Assembly (NCBI RefSeq): GCF_000237925.1
Contig: NC_031501.1
Coordinates: 1,490,286-1,554,285 of the forward strand
DNA: 64,000 nt
Direction: 5' to 3'
Origin: Schistosoma mansoni
Taxonomy: Eukaryota > Platyhelminthes > Trematoda > Strigeidida > Schistosomatidae
Part shown: in pieces, positions 10,495 to 22,369 of the stretch
How the letters are laid out: every line of letters starts with the position of its first letter
How positions within the stretch are numbered: the first letter of the stretch is position 1
The notes under the pieces: model-generated
Seen by the model: the letters and a program-made list of their open reading frames with translations, nothing else
Told to the model about the DNA's origin: nothing
Database searches by the model: none
Made by a program: the position numbers and the translations under genes

Positions 10495-13400
10495 ATGGCA
10501 AAGCGATGTTCTCTTCAGTGGGTTAATGCAATAAATGGCACAATTGGTCCTGGGCTACAAAACCATGCTGGTATAAAGTATTGTTTATATGGTCTGAATG
10601 AAATATTCCAGGTGCTATTGTAAGGGGAGATTTCTATTTGCACGGTGGAATAACTTCTAATGATGCATCATGTAAAACCCCGAGCAACTGCTTTTACAAG
10701 ATACAAGTTTATCCTACATTAGGCCAATGGATAGAAATTACATCTTCAGACTCACCATTTCTTAGTCAACATACGTGTCTAGTCTTCAAGCATAGATATC
10801 TTGTTTTTATCGGTAAGTTTGTGTATCAATCACCTTTGATGAATGTTAATATGAAAGTATGTTAAGTAGTAACATTGTAGTTGTGTAGTTCTCATCTTTG
10901 AAGTCTATAAGTATATCTACAGTGAATTGTGGTGTCAGGAATAGTAGGTACTTATGAAAATGCACTTTTCTTCATTTCTTAACCTGCCCTCTCTCAACTA
11001 GAGACTAACTAAAACTGTAGGTAGGGTTATCGTACGGCCGATCGTTTTTTGTCATTCTCTAGTCGATCGATCGTAGTTTCTCATCCAGAAGACGAATTCC
11101 TTAATTTTATCATCACGTGTCAAAACACGATATAATTATTAGCGGTGTCGCGTTCTCAGAATTGTAGGGCTCAGTTACTGAGCTTCAGTTGACACTGAAT
11201 AACATCAAGGCTTGCCGAAAGTGGGAGTACACCTTATAGATCTATCCCACGAGTGTAAAATCAGTCCATTCTGATCAATTCGCTTGTTATTATTTGTATC
11301 TTATTAATCCGGTTATTTGTCTTGTAGAGTAGGCCTCATCATGTGACTAATCAACCCTATCCCCCAGGGTTAGTGGGGTCGGATCTACTTCGGCATGCCC
11401 AGTGGTTACCTGGTTCTTATTGCTAGTAGAGTTCTATTGATCAAGTTTCATTTTTCCACTGATTGAGCTAATCTAACATCGCCTGAAGTATGTGTTGTGG
11501 CTTCATAGTCAAAGATAGTCGGTAGAAAACCATGCACTTAGATTTTGTTGCTAGGTAACGTTTGTCAGCAAGACGAACTCGTGGTTTTAAGGGGGGCGAC
11601 ACTTTTCGTGGTAGTCGAACTGATGTCAACTAGTGTTAAAGTGTTGCAGGTTGGAACCCCCTGGGGAAGTCAGCCCCCTCAAAATCAAGGATTTGTTTTG
11701 GAGGTAAATGTTAACTAGCATGAGACCTAGGCCCGATGCTTTCCACTAGTTCCCTTCAATCATTTAACATCGAAATTTAGATGTATTGTGCAACATACTT
11801 AGATCCAGAGACATATACAAGACATCTATCTTATTTAATTGTTACGATTCTTATTTAACATTCATGGTGATACATATTTTAATAAAGGGGGATGGAATGG
11901 ACATATCAGAATACCAGGTATACATACATACGACACTCAGTCGAATAGTTGGCTACCGCCTGCCTTGAATGAACCATTGCTTACTGGGTTTCCTCAGGGA
12001 GCTGGGTTGTCAGCTCATTCTGCCCAAATAATACGTCCACTAAATGATGAGAATACGTTTTCAGCTATTATTATCGGACGAGAAGGTTCTCTACGAAGTC
12101 AAAGAAAGGCAGGGAATATTTACTTATTATATGGTAGGTTAACTACTTTTCAACATTTGTTATCAGTGTCTTCTCCAGTTAATAAAAATTTGTATCAAGG
12201 GAAGATTATATGAAGGCGGAAAGTAGGAATAGTGGATACAATTCGAGTAAAATAGCAGGTGACCTCCAAGTTGATGACTCATCATAATACCCATTAGTTA
12301 CACTTATCTGATTATTAACTAACTACTCTATTTTCCTTTCCATCATTTCGTATCAACATAGATGAAGATAATGTAATGTAGTTGAGAAAATCTACAAAAT
12401 AATGCAGAACATTTATAAAACATTATTTAGTGATTGAAGCTTATCCTCGGACTCGGTTATCTTACGAATCTCCTCCCCTCCCAGATGATAGAGTTAACTA
12501 GGTTCGAGTCCTAATGTAAGCATCAAAACTGAAGTATAGGTAAATATAGCTGCAAGTTCTAAATTGGACAAAACGTACTTCCTGAATTTCAATATTAACC
12601 ACAATCCACTTGTTCTAGTCAGTCAGTCAGTTACAACGTAGGACCAGGCATATATATGCATCGGTCCAAGTTGCCATACCTCATTAGCACAACAAGATGA
12701 ACACCGAATTTGTAGAAGTAGTTAATTTAATGGTGGTAATATATAAAAGAAAGATTGTATATAAAGATATAGTACAGAACAAAGGAATGGCTATATCAAG
12801 GCGATTCTTACAGGATGTATATATGCTAACAAAGACTGATCGAAAATTCGGTCCGCTAACAATGATACAGTCAAGTTCCTCTGTTTCAGATCATATCGGA
12901 TTATCGATCGGTTTATCATTACGTAATATATTTTTAACTACTTTTATGATGAATATTTCATAAATTATTCTTAACAGGTAATTTGATTGATATGGATTCG
13001 CCTCAACAAAGAATGAAATACGTTTACTGCGAAGCCGATTCCAGTTTAACAGTATCGTCAAGAAGTTATCATACGTCAACACCGATCACACCATGTACAT
13101 TAGTTACTATTGGTGGTTGTAAAAGTAATTCGGTCGATTTATTAAAATGGAAAATAATTCATAATAAAAAGAAAGAACCATGCAATTGGCCTGGTCGCCT
13201 TGAATATCCATTGACATCATGTACAGTTGTAACAAGTTTTATTAAAGATACTGAACAAAAACAAAAGTCTGATATAATTCAACTTTCACCATCCTATCAA
13301 AGGTAAGTTAGTATGAATAGTGTGGGTCTTTTATCCGAAGAAAGACTTTTGACCTTGAGTATGCGGACAATATTGTCTTACTGTGCGATGATATTCAAGC

Positions 13401-16400
13401 CTTACAATCCGCATCTAACCAGTTGGTAATCAGTGTTCGTAGATATGATATGTGCTTTGCAATTTCTAAGTTCAAAGTGCTTTAAAAGGCTGACAGGACC
13501 CTGTACCTGAACTCAATCTTGGTAGTAGGAAGTTAGAAGTATTCGGGAAGTTCATGTATATAGGTAGCTGCGTAAGTGCTGGTGGTGGTGATGAGATCAA
13601 TTAACGTATGACGAAAGTCAGAGTGGCTTATGCCAATCTGAGCCATCTTTGGCACCTTCGTGATGTTAATCTGGGTGTAAAAGATCGGATGCACAACACT
13701 TCAATGAGATCAATTTACTTCTATATTTGTGAAACCTGGCCTCTTTGAGTTGAGCATGCTAGACGACTCTGTGTTTGACCATCGTTGTCTTCAAAGGATT
13801 GCTGAAACCCAGTGGCAACACCATGTTAGCACAGCAGAGGTTCGGCATCGTGTGTTCGGACACAGCGACGGCAATTCAGTTGGTATCACCATCTCGAAAC
13901 ATCAACTTCGGTGGCTTGGACATGTCTTACGAATGTTGTCCCAGTGAATTCCACGTCGTGCACTATTTTCCGACTCTGAGACCGGTTGAGAAAAGTGGAG
14001 AGGTGGTCGGTGTATGACACGATGTTGTGGTATGAAAGAAAGCTGTACAAGACTGGCTTATGTTAGTCCTTCATGACTCCCTGGTTGGGGTCCTAGAGGT
14101 GGTGCAATATAGTGGCTTGAGACTTTATCAGGAATGGCTCAGAATTGAGGCCAGTGGAAATTCTGCTGTAACTTTCTTTTGCTTTATTCATAAAAGTAAG
14201 AATAACCTCGTTAGCTGGTTTGATTTTTCTTAACTGAACTTCTCCCATTATTATTATTTATGTCTAAACACTTGTGTCTTTCAGTGGTTGGCGTGGTCAT
14301 TGTATAATACCAGGTGTTGGTGGTTTATTTATTGGAACAGGAGAAGGTTTCAATGCATTAATACATGGCCCACTTAATTCAGCATATCTTTTAAAGTATG
14401 ATGAAAACGGTAGTAGTGTTAAACCAACAATTTACGAGTAAGTTTTAATATGTTGGGTTTTTTCTTAATATGTTAGTCCAAGCAGCCAGCATTTGTTAGG
14501 ATTTTATTAATGAATGAGCGTAAACATAACCTTTTTTCAAAGTGTCACCTTATTCAATATTCATTCGATTTTGAACGTCAACATGGTGTCTAGCACAAAA
14601 CTCTATCGATCCAAATCTTCACATTAGTGTATTAGAAAGGGAATCGACAAAATGAATTGCAAGCGAGCCAAAATAATCTCAATATTTATTATTGTCATTA
14701 CTATTATCATTACTCATGTACATGTTCTTGACTTCGAACTACAGTTTAAGTGTGAAAGCTAGTGATACTATCCAGTGGCGTAAACTGAAGTAGATTGAGT
14801 GGGCTTTAATCCCAGTGACCTAATAGTCTTAACTGCTGAATCACGACTCCACAGAAATTGAAGTAAAACTGATTACAAGAGGTATAGTTCCAAAGGAATA
14901 GATCAAATGTGAAAATAAAAATAATTTGTCTTTAACTAACCACAGCGATACATCCTAGTTTTCATACTCATTCTGCTTTTAGCCTCAGATACTTCGAGCA
15001 TAATGTTAAATGTCAGCATTGTACCCATTATCAGTATAATAAGAATCACAGACTGTCACGAACTTGAATATACGACTGATAATCAAAATTATCCATCTGA
15101 TCTACAAATCTTTTCCTCTGTATCACTATTGAAATTACATTTAGCACCAATTTAGACTTTGAAGTACTAACTAAATAGTTGAAACACAAGTGTTTCATAT
15201 GTTTTGAATAAAGCAACATGAATGTAATGGCTTCAGTAATAGATCCCCTTTATTGTGTGGAAGAGCAAGTGATATTTGAAGGAAAACTAAGGTTGTTTCA
15301 TAAACTTTTCGCCACTCTCCCAGCTGCTGTTGTAATATAAACAGATATATTGTAATACCTTTCTTAGATTCTCTGATAAGCATCAATAGTTATTTTAAAT
15401 AGTCTTCAATATACCCCAAAGATATGTTGGTAGACAACTTTGAATAAATGCATAAGTTAAACCACGCCAATTATGGTACTTTGAATAGTATTGGGAATTC
15501 ATGATAATGGTCAGCCAATCAGTTAAAAGCAACGTAGAACATAGTACATATGAGCATCAGTCCAAGCCATCATACCGCATCAGCACACTGAGATGCATTA
15601 ATCGAAACAAATTCCAGAGTAGTAGTTATAATAGTAGCAATAGTACCAGTGTTAGTAGGGAACATCAGGCGTAGATAATGTAATTCAAGAGGTAAGAATG
15701 AATTAACTCAATTAAAAGTGTAAGATAATTTTGAAATTTAAGATTTGAGGGGAAGTAATTAATAAATACATCTACACCATTGTGACTGATTTTGAACCAT
15801 ATCACCCGAAATCTCCAATCATTTGTTGCAATAGTCATGATAATGGTATTAAATCCAAACGAGACACAATAATTGAGAACTGTAGAAAGTAACAGAATTG
15901 CATATTTATTTGAATATAAGTTTAATAGATATAAATACTAGTGAGAAGTATTTAAACAATGTAATAATTGGATTAGTTATTCACTAAATGCTCCCAAATG
16001 CCCTGGTATGGCTGAGAGTGGGGAGAGTACGCTCTCCCTCTCGAAATGCTTTCATATGGCCACACGTATATAGCCTACGCCAGGGAAGTCATACTCACTG
16101 CCTTCTCGCATCACGAGTGTTGTTTACGAAATTGAGAGGACGAAAAGCGAACGTCCGGCGCTTTAACCGAGTTGGTGGACACGGAAAGTCCTCCTAGGGG
16201 AGTTGGAAAACCCCTCATTCCAAACCAATGGTGTACATGGTCTCCAGTATCCTGAGGGAACAAATGGCGTATGAATCAGTCGTTGATCACCAGCTACCAT
16301 GAGACTGCATCTCCTTACGATGCTTCACTGCCTTGTGGATCAGATCTTTAGGTCAAAGGCTCCGGTTGTGGCCCCCTAAGAAAGCCACCTGGTTCGGTTT

Positions 16401-17124
16401 GGGCACCCGGGCAGTATCACAGCCCTCACACAAATCAAATGAGATTTGTGTGGCGCACGTGTATTTATTGTCTCCTTGTACCAAGTTTTGTGTGTTTAAA
16501 TAATAATAATAAAGTGAATAAAATATACTACAATTGAAAAGTGAATATCTGCCTATAACTTGAATTAAAGGATAATGAACTTCAAAAACCAAAATCTCAT
16601 TCACCAGGTTCTTGGATGTGAGTCATATTATAGGACTACAATTTGAAACCATATGATCAAATAATAATGTTAACGAAATATATACATCAGGCTTAACCTC
16701 TTACATATTCATCGACTTAATTTGCATTAATGTATAACCGAAAAAAGACAAGTCAAATACAAGAATCGCTCTTGGATAAATAAATTTCATACATCCGTTA
16801 ACGCATAGAGGGTAATAGGAAAGAAGCTGATTGAAGGAAGTAAACTTACCAATTCAATTCGATAAATCACGACTTCAAGGTTCCATTTATCGTACTTCCA
16901 AACATCAACACACCGCTACCCATAATTCGTTTTTAATATATTTACACTAATACAAAACTCACTATTTATATCCTTATCCTTTTAGAATTGGTACAATTGA
17001 TGAACCAAGAGCATATGCAGTCTCTGCAGTATGTAGTAATGATGGTACAGCTTGGTTACATGGTGGTCTCGGACCTAAAGGCAAAACAATGAATACATTA
17101 ATGAAATTGATAAGAGTTGATTGA
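10495..17124 (+). CDS. KLHDC9: Kelch domain-containing protein 9 (KLHDC9) orthologue, six exons
   Basis: Exons are 10495-10570, 10612-10812, 11888-12133, 12978-13302, 14285-14437 and 16986-17124. All junctions are GT-AG with phases 1,1,1,2,2, giving 1140 bases, 379 residues and a TGA stop (human KLHDC9 is about 350). An in-frame TAA directly precedes the ATG. Kelch-type strands include DFYLHGG (near 33), GGWNGH (93-98) with a following TYDTQSNSW, TLVTIGGC in exon 4, FIGTGEG in exon 5 and AWLHGGLG in exon 6. The best diagnostic is GREGSLRSQRKAGNIYLLY at 156-174, which lines up with the GREGGIHTQRRYGSIYTL segment I recall from human KLHDC9. A beta-propeller fold is expected; the molecular role of KLHDC9 is poorly known and nothing here adds to it. 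Introns grow from 41 bp to 2.5 kb toward the 3' end, a known schistosome habit, and the later ones carry repeats. Confidence 0.87.
10571..10611 (+). other. 41-bp micro-intron of the kelch gene
   Basis: It begins GTATAAAG and ends TATTCCAG. Removing it joins the two halves of a Gly codon and restores the frame HAGAIVRGDFYLHGG, which matches the kelch start; reading through it gives a stop. Very short 5' introns are established for schistosome genes. Confidence 0.85.
10813..11887 (+). other. Intron 2 of the kelch gene
   Basis: 1075 bp from GTAAGT to AAAG. No recognisable mobile element or open frame was found in it. Confidence 0.7.
12425..12560 (+). repeat. Degenerate tRNA-headed short retroposon in intron 3
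   Basis: A weak A-box-like stretch and a B-box-like TAGGTTCGAGTCC (about 12508-12520) are followed by text resembling the head of families A and C. No hammerhead core remains. Confidence 0.4.
12610..12715 (+). repeat. Dispersed repeat F
   Basis: AGTCAGTCAGTTACAACGTA followed by a segment containing ATGCATCGGTCCAAGTTGCC recurs at 15505-15640 (plus) and 44575-44670 (minus). The type of element is unknown; it may be the 3' end of a LINE. Confidence 0.6.
13330..14200 (+). mobile_element. RTE-clade LINE 3' fragment (SR2-like) filling intron 4
   Basis: In broken frames the plus strand reads LEYADNIVLLCDDIQALQSA (RT motif C, YADN for YADD), VRRYDMCFAISKFKV, then LSMLDDSVFDHRCLQRIAET and HRVFGHSDGNSVGITIS with LRWLGHVLRM near 13905-13935, and the end of the ORF near 14150. 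The order is that of RTE elements such as schistosome SR2. It occupies almost the whole 982-bp intron in the same orientation as the gene. Several stops and frame changes make it inactive. Confidence 0.8.
15505..15640 (+). repeat. Dispersed repeat F, copy 2 (intron 5)
   Basis: Diverged copy of the repeat at 12610-12715: CAACGTAGAACATAGTACAT, GCATCAGTCCAAGCC and CATACCGCATCAGCACA are recognisable. Confidence 0.55.
15985..16515 (+). repeat. Dispersed repeat E with TAA tail (intron 5)
   Basis: This segment has GC content well above its surroundings and starts with GCTCCCAAATGCCCTGGTAT. It ends in AATAATAATAATAAAG, a LINE-type 3' tail. Its last 180 bp recur at 62465-62610 (minus) and its extreme end at 38690-38815 (plus). 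No coding frame with recognisable domains. I infer the 3' untranslated end of a LINE; the family is not identified. Confidence 0.6.
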
Positions 17125-17504
17125 CAAATGTTTCAATGAATTCCCAAATATTTGTGATATCATATTTCATTTTTAAGTTGTATAGTTATTTTATGGGAAA
17201 TAGTATTTATCAACATATTTCCCTATCACAATTCCCTTTAGATGAAAAGAAAAACAACTCTTCACGACCAAGAATTCATTACCCTAGAACTGTTTTTAGG
17301 GGACAGTTTATGTAATAACCATCTGTTCATGTTGTTGTCGTCATAACATTCCCACATATTTTTTTTGTTTTCAATTTACACTACTTGTAAGTAGCTTAAA
17401 TCATTTTGCAAAATATGTTTTGAGTATATCAAGTGATGGTTTTCATACTTAATATATTTTTTAAACTCTCATACTTTAAATAATTAGTTAATTAAATTAA
17501 TTTG

Positions 17505-17680
17505 AATACTAAAATAAAATTAAGTTTCTAAAAAAGTGGATTTCATTTGTTTGTTTGTTTTTCAAAAAACAACTAGTCATATTTGCTTAGATACTATTAG
17601 TCGTCAAGGTTCCTCTGTATATTGACTCTTTACTTTTACTTACGCGTGTTACTCTATTCACATATAATGGAAATAAAATA
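17505..17680 (+). terminator. Candidate poly(A) signals of the kelch gene
   Basis: AATAAA hexamers occur near 17513 and 17671, about 390 and 550 bp after the kelch stop codon, in an AT-rich stretch with T-rich downstream sequence. Either could end the transcript; the sequence does not decide. Confidence 0.35.
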
Positions 17681-17829
17681 TAGTTTATAAAATGATAAAC
17701 CGTCTATCATTGTATGGTAAATTCCTTTGAGATTTGGTAAATTATTGAAAGACTGATCATTTTTGAAACATTGCCATTTTATTGGTAATGGTTTATAATT
17801 TCCAATTGTCGATTTTCAGGGTTGCAGTT

Positions 17830-18005
17830 AATCATTTTTCATTGCTATTTGATCATTCTGAACATATCACTTTTATCTAGCATTGTGGTACTAGTTTTAG
17901 TATATTCGGTGCGCGATTTATCAGCTGGATATGTTAGCGTCTGTGTTGTTTACACTGAAACTCGGTCCCTGTACCCTTCCCTTCAAATGTCGAGGGTGGG
18001 AAATT
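17830..18005 (-). repeat. Degenerate family A (Sm-alpha-like) head
   Basis: TTTATCAGCTGGATATG, ACACTGAAACTCGGTCCC and TGTACCCTTCCCTTCAAATG follow the order of the minus strand of the family A hammerhead and tRNA-like head, but heavily mutated. Confidence 0.45.
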
Positions 18006-18054
18006 AAAAAAAATGATTAGTAACATTTTCAGATCGTTTGAAGAGGTTAGTGAG

Positions 18055-18180
18055 TATTTGGATTCAGTAGTTCAGTGAATAAGGCGTTGAGAATTTAATC
18101 TTAATAGTACTAGATTCGAGTTTCAATGTGAGCACTAACATTGGGTTCCAGTTGAAGTCAGTAAATCATCTGATGTATTA
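18055..18180 (+). repeat. Degenerate family C-like head
   Basis: A GTTCAGTGAATAAGGCGTTG stretch (A-box-like), ACTAGATTCGAGTTTC (B-box-like) and GTGAGCACTAACATTGGGTT resemble the copy at 22040-22200. No hammerhead is left. Confidence 0.45.
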
Positions 18181-19299
18181 TTATTATCAAGTAAATTACA
18201 ATTGATTATCATTTATAAAATGAATTGTGATCTGTACAAAATATATTTTTTTAGTCATTATGTAAAAATCTTATGTAATACTTAGAATAGATAAGTCATA
18301 ATGACTGATAAACTTTATACACTAAAAAAAGATGATCAACATGTATTACGGAATGTTTAGATCACCCAAAGCCATGTTGTTTTTGTTGTTGTTGCTATGG
18401 TGATGGTGGTGTTTTTCTTATTTCGTAGAATTGAATTTGTATTTTTCCCTTTGAAAATTCATGAAACAACTGAGTCAGTTTCACATATGATGAAACTAAA
18501 AGAAAGCTTTCCTTTTTCCCTTATTGGTTTGTTGTTACTCTCTTAATAGTTTTATTTATTTATTTTTCTTAATAGAACAGCTGTTCATATTAATCAACCT
18601 GTTTTGATCTCATGGGAAAACTTTTGATCATGTTTCATGTTTTAGATTAGTTAACACTGATAAGGCAATAAGTTTGTATTGATAAATTAAGATGGAATAT
18701 GCATGTTAGTTAGTGTAGGAATAAGTTGGAAAATAGCTAAGAGTAACCAAATTAAGACATCAGATCATAAAGTCATTAACTTTTGAAATGAGTGATATTG
18801 CTAGGTACAATTATCTTGGTTAGGGTCCATGCAACTAGCTAAACTAATGATTAAAGTCGCTATGTGACAAGGGTCAGGAGTTTATGTAATGGTATAACTA
18901 TATTCACTTTTCTCTTCTTCTGGATTCTGAGTTGAAAAATCTCCAATTATTTCTTCTTCTACTACTACTTCTGCTTCTCTATTGTCTCCCTATGCCAATG
19001 TAGTATGTCAATCTCAACCGAAGCACACATGTGTCAGGTTCCACATTGCGTGTAAATGACTGACAAAATGTTTGAAACGCTAACCACTCTATTTGAGATT
19101 GCTGGTTCTAAAATCTAGCTAACTCAATCAACAAGTAATAAGTTCATTTCTAAGGGTTTGAATCTTTGAAGTGTTGATCTTAAGAATTACAGTCAATCAG
19201 TCATTCTCGTCATATACACGTTATTAGCAGACTGTCTTGATATTGCCATCAATTTACAAGCGTATCTAATCAAAGTTTAATCATGGCTAGTGACGCAAC

Positions 19300-19450
19300 C
19301 TGAAACTCATGTTTCTTCTTATTTAGGATTCATCAACCTGATGTACCTCTATCTCAGTGTTGATGTTCGTGTCGAAACTACAACTCAGTTCTTTTTCTTC
19401 AAACTCCCAATTCGCTATCCGCTGGACTATAGAGTTCAAGTAACCACCAC
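19300..19450 (-). repeat. Degenerate family A fragment
   Basis: CTATTTAGGATTCATCAACC, GATGTACCTCTATCTCAG and GTTGATGTTCGTGTCGAAAC correspond to the minus-strand hammerhead and middle region of family A. The 93-residue plus-strand frame here is an accident of this repeat. Confidence 0.5.
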
Positions 19451-19759
19451 TTTATGCAACACAGTTAAATTTACAAGAAATGGAATCATACTGTTTTTCA
19501 TGTCAACGATTGAAGTTGATAATTTCTTTGAAACATTTCATGGAAATCGACCAAAGATACTTACAAATTAATTATCAGAACAAGCTGGAATAAAACGACT
19601 ATTGACTAATGAACACAATTTTCCTTAGAAAAATGTCAAATAAACGCAAAAAGAATAATCACTTTGAATGACAGTTGAGGTCATTTTTTTGTGATATATG
19701 CTACGAATCGTACAGAATGTTGATCTATCCTATTTTCTTTCAACCCATATCATGAAAAT

Positions 19760-20065
19760 TCATCATCAAATATCCAATATTACTGTGATGTGTACTACTG
19801 ATGTCAACAGATATAAGTAGTATGTATCATCAATCGAAAGTGAAATGCCTGATGGTAGAAGGTTAAGAACATCGAAGAAAAGAGAACGAGAACAGAGAAT
19901 GATTGGTATGGAATCGAAAGAACAATGAAGTCTAAGACAATGAATTGATATTTTGCTCATGAAGCATTTACTGTATGATTCTTAGATTTTACTAAGTGAT
20001 TCTGTCCCCTCCCCCCCCACACACACATACACACTTATGTTCTCGTTCACTACAATACTATTATT
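19760..20065 (-). repeat. Dispersed repeat D, diverged copy
   Basis: AGATATAAGTAGTATGTATC, GAGAACAGAGAATG, AATTGATATTTTGCTCATG and TGTTCTCGTTCACTACAATA match the repeat D order seen at 33750-34025 and 43945-44245. Confidence 0.55.
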
Positions 20066-20319
20066 TTTCCAAAAAAAACTCTCTGCTCGTTGATTATATT
20101 GGAGTTGATTTATAACGTATGTAAAGATTTATATATATATTCATTTTACTGAAAGAGGAAAGTTCAAATTTAGGTCATTTCTATTAATTCATTTAAACAA
20201 AAAATGAGCAAAACTAATATATAACTTGTATTAGAACCCTGAAATAAACTGTAAGAATAGATTTTAACTAAACGTGACATGTATGTTCAATGGAATATTC
20301 GTTTTAACTGACTGTGGAA

Positions 20320-20995
20320 TATATTTGTATGATAGTACAGCATCCAGCATCAGTAGACCTCAAAAAAGACAAAGGGACAAGCAAGATCCTCAAATACAAC
20401 ACAGAAAACACCAACTCAATCATACTTGATGAAGAAATTCTGGAAGATGTGGAAACGTGCACATACCTGCACAGCATCATTGATCAACAAGGAGGATCGA
20501 ATTCAGATGTAGAGGAGAGGATTGGCAAAGTAAGGACAACATTTCTACATTTGAAGAACATATAGAACACAAAACAACTGTCTGTCAACCAATATCAAAG
20601 TCATTATCTTCATTAAGAAAGTCAAAACAGCTAGTTCTGTTGTATGGAGTTGAAACGTGGAGAACGACTACAACCATCATCATATATTTACAAATATTTA
20701 TAAATAGTTGTCTGCGTAAGATACTCAACATCCACTGAGAGATGACAAACCAGCTTCCGGCTGAAGAGGAAATTAGGAAAAGACGTTGGAAGTGGATAAG
20801 ATATAGATTAAGGAAATCATCAAACTATATCACAAGGCGAGCCCTAGCTTGGGATTCTGAAGGGAAACGGAAAAGAGGAAGGCCAAAGAACACATTACGT
20901 TTGGAAATAGAAACACATATGAAAAGGATGAATAGCAACTGGAAAGGATTACCCAGGATAGGGTTGGATGGAGAATGCTGGTAGGCGACCTCATC
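20320..20995 (+). mobile_element. RTE-like LINE, RT C-terminal fragment
   Basis: The frame reads EEILEDVETCTYLHSIIDQQ, VEERIGKVRTTFLHLKNI, then after frame breaks [41 protein letters not shown] and ends GECW near 20984. These blocks mark the C-terminal half of one RTE-like LINE family repeated many times in this window (called RTE-b here). Broken by stops and frame changes. Confidence 0.75.
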
Positions 20996-21565
20996 TAGAA
21001 GCTGATTTCTTCTCTCCAACGGTAGGTTGTTGATGATGGTATCCGGTTAACGGACATTCAGCATCCTACGTAGACAATTGTTTATAAATACTTGTACACA
21101 TATCATGATGGTTGTGATAGTTCTTCACGTTTCAGCTCCATACAACAGAACTAGCTGTCTTGACGTCCATATTAAAGATTGTAATTTTGATATTGATTGA
21201 CAGTTGTTTTGTGTTCTATATGTTCTTCAACTGTAGGAATGCGGTGCTTGTTTTGCCAATCCTTGCCTTTACGTCTACATTGGATTCTCCTTGTTGATCG
21301 ATGATGCTGTCAAGGACACGTGAACGCATCCATATCTTCCAGAATTTCTCCATCAAGTATGACTAGGTTAGTATTCTCTGTGTCGTATTTGAAGATCTCG
21401 CCTTTTCATTTGTGTATATTGAGACCTACTGATGAATAGACTGCCACTACACTGGCTATCATCACTTGTATTTGTTCGTGTGCATGGATAGAAGAACTAC
21501 ATCATCTACAAAGTCCAACTATTCTATTTGATTCCGAGTTGTCCACTGTATTCCGTTCCTCCCCT
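20996..21565 (-). mobile_element. RTE-like LINE fragment, opposite orientation
   Basis: The minus strand reads the same family (a YLMEKFWKIWM-like frame shift, VDVKARIGKTSTAFLQLKNI, INIKITIFNMDVKTASSVVW) and stops just before the EEIRKRRW block at about 21005. It directly abuts the plus-strand copy, forming a tail-to-tail pair with overlapping content. Confidence 0.7.
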
Positions 21566-22039
21566 TAAGTTAGAAGCTTAACGACAATAAATCAATCTTT
21601 TTAAGGATTTGATGAAGTATATTTAACCACTCAATACACATACAGAGATATAATCTTTTCTATTTATAAAGAGGTCAAATTTGATTGATGTATGTTTATT
21701 CTGTTTAGTAATTTCACAATTTGAATCCTATTGACAACTAATTGAAGTAGACATACGTTAGATACGAATGATTTCAATATCTACTAACTTTAATGAACTC
21801 TTTTGATGTATAAAGGTTCATCACTCTCTGTCATTTATATTAAGGACAACAAGTGATCCATCGCTTTCTTCATATATGCAACTTCAATAAGTTGCCTTAA
21901 TGTTGTTATATAGGCATAAATTTTTGTAAAGTTGAATAGTGGGTAACAGTGGCTGACGTGAAGCATGGTTCGATCAATAATGGGAACATAAAAACTCTTT
22001 CAAATAAAACCCATGCACATTATATAACCTAATTTGTAC
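21566..22039. other. AT-rich spacer, nothing recognised
   Basis: No repeat shared with the rest of the window and no useful frame. Confidence 0.4.
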
Positions 22040-22200
22040 ATGAGTTCAGTATTCCAGTGGATAACGCCGTTGTATTTCAAGCAAACGGTACTGGGTTTAA
22101 CTCTCAGTGTGAGCACCAGTATTGGGTTGAAGGTACACCCGATTGACACATTCCAAATAGAATGAAACGAACCCCTGAATTTCAGTGCTAGACACTGTCC
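22040..22200 (+). mobile_element. Family C short retroposon, decayed hammerhead
   Basis: The head has AGTGGATAACGCCGTTGTAT and a B-box-like GGGTTTAACTCTC. A hammerhead remnant (GATTGACACATTCC, then GAATGAAACG) follows at about 22139-22170. The CTGANGA strand is mutated, so it should be inactive. The 3' end resembles the copy at 23228. Confidence 0.55.
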
Positions 22201-22369
22201 AACCTTAACAGGCTCATTTTAAATACTTATATTCATAAATTAACGTCATATACTTTGGGAGATATATTCGTCTTAAATTTGCTGACTCCTTAATTAGATC
22301 CAACAAATTAGAAACGTGACTAAAACATACGAAATATAATACAATACACTTATATATCTATGTGCTATA

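Noticed and set aside
10861-11887. Read-through of kelch exon 2 into the following bases
   Set aside because: The frame closes at a stop after 17 unrelated residues, while GTAAGT at 10813 joins in phase to exon 3 with GGW.
13729-14017. Possible exon between kelch exons 4 and 5
   Set aside because: The frame is the C-terminal part of the RTE-like LINE, and exons 4 and 5 join in phase without it.
17822-18007. Hydrophobic 61-residue frame after the kelch gene
   Set aside because: Low-complexity AT-rich DNA plus a family A remnant; no conserved features.
19290-19571. 93-residue plus-strand open frame
   Set aside because: It overlaps a degenerate family A retroposon on the other strand, and the translation shows no domain.
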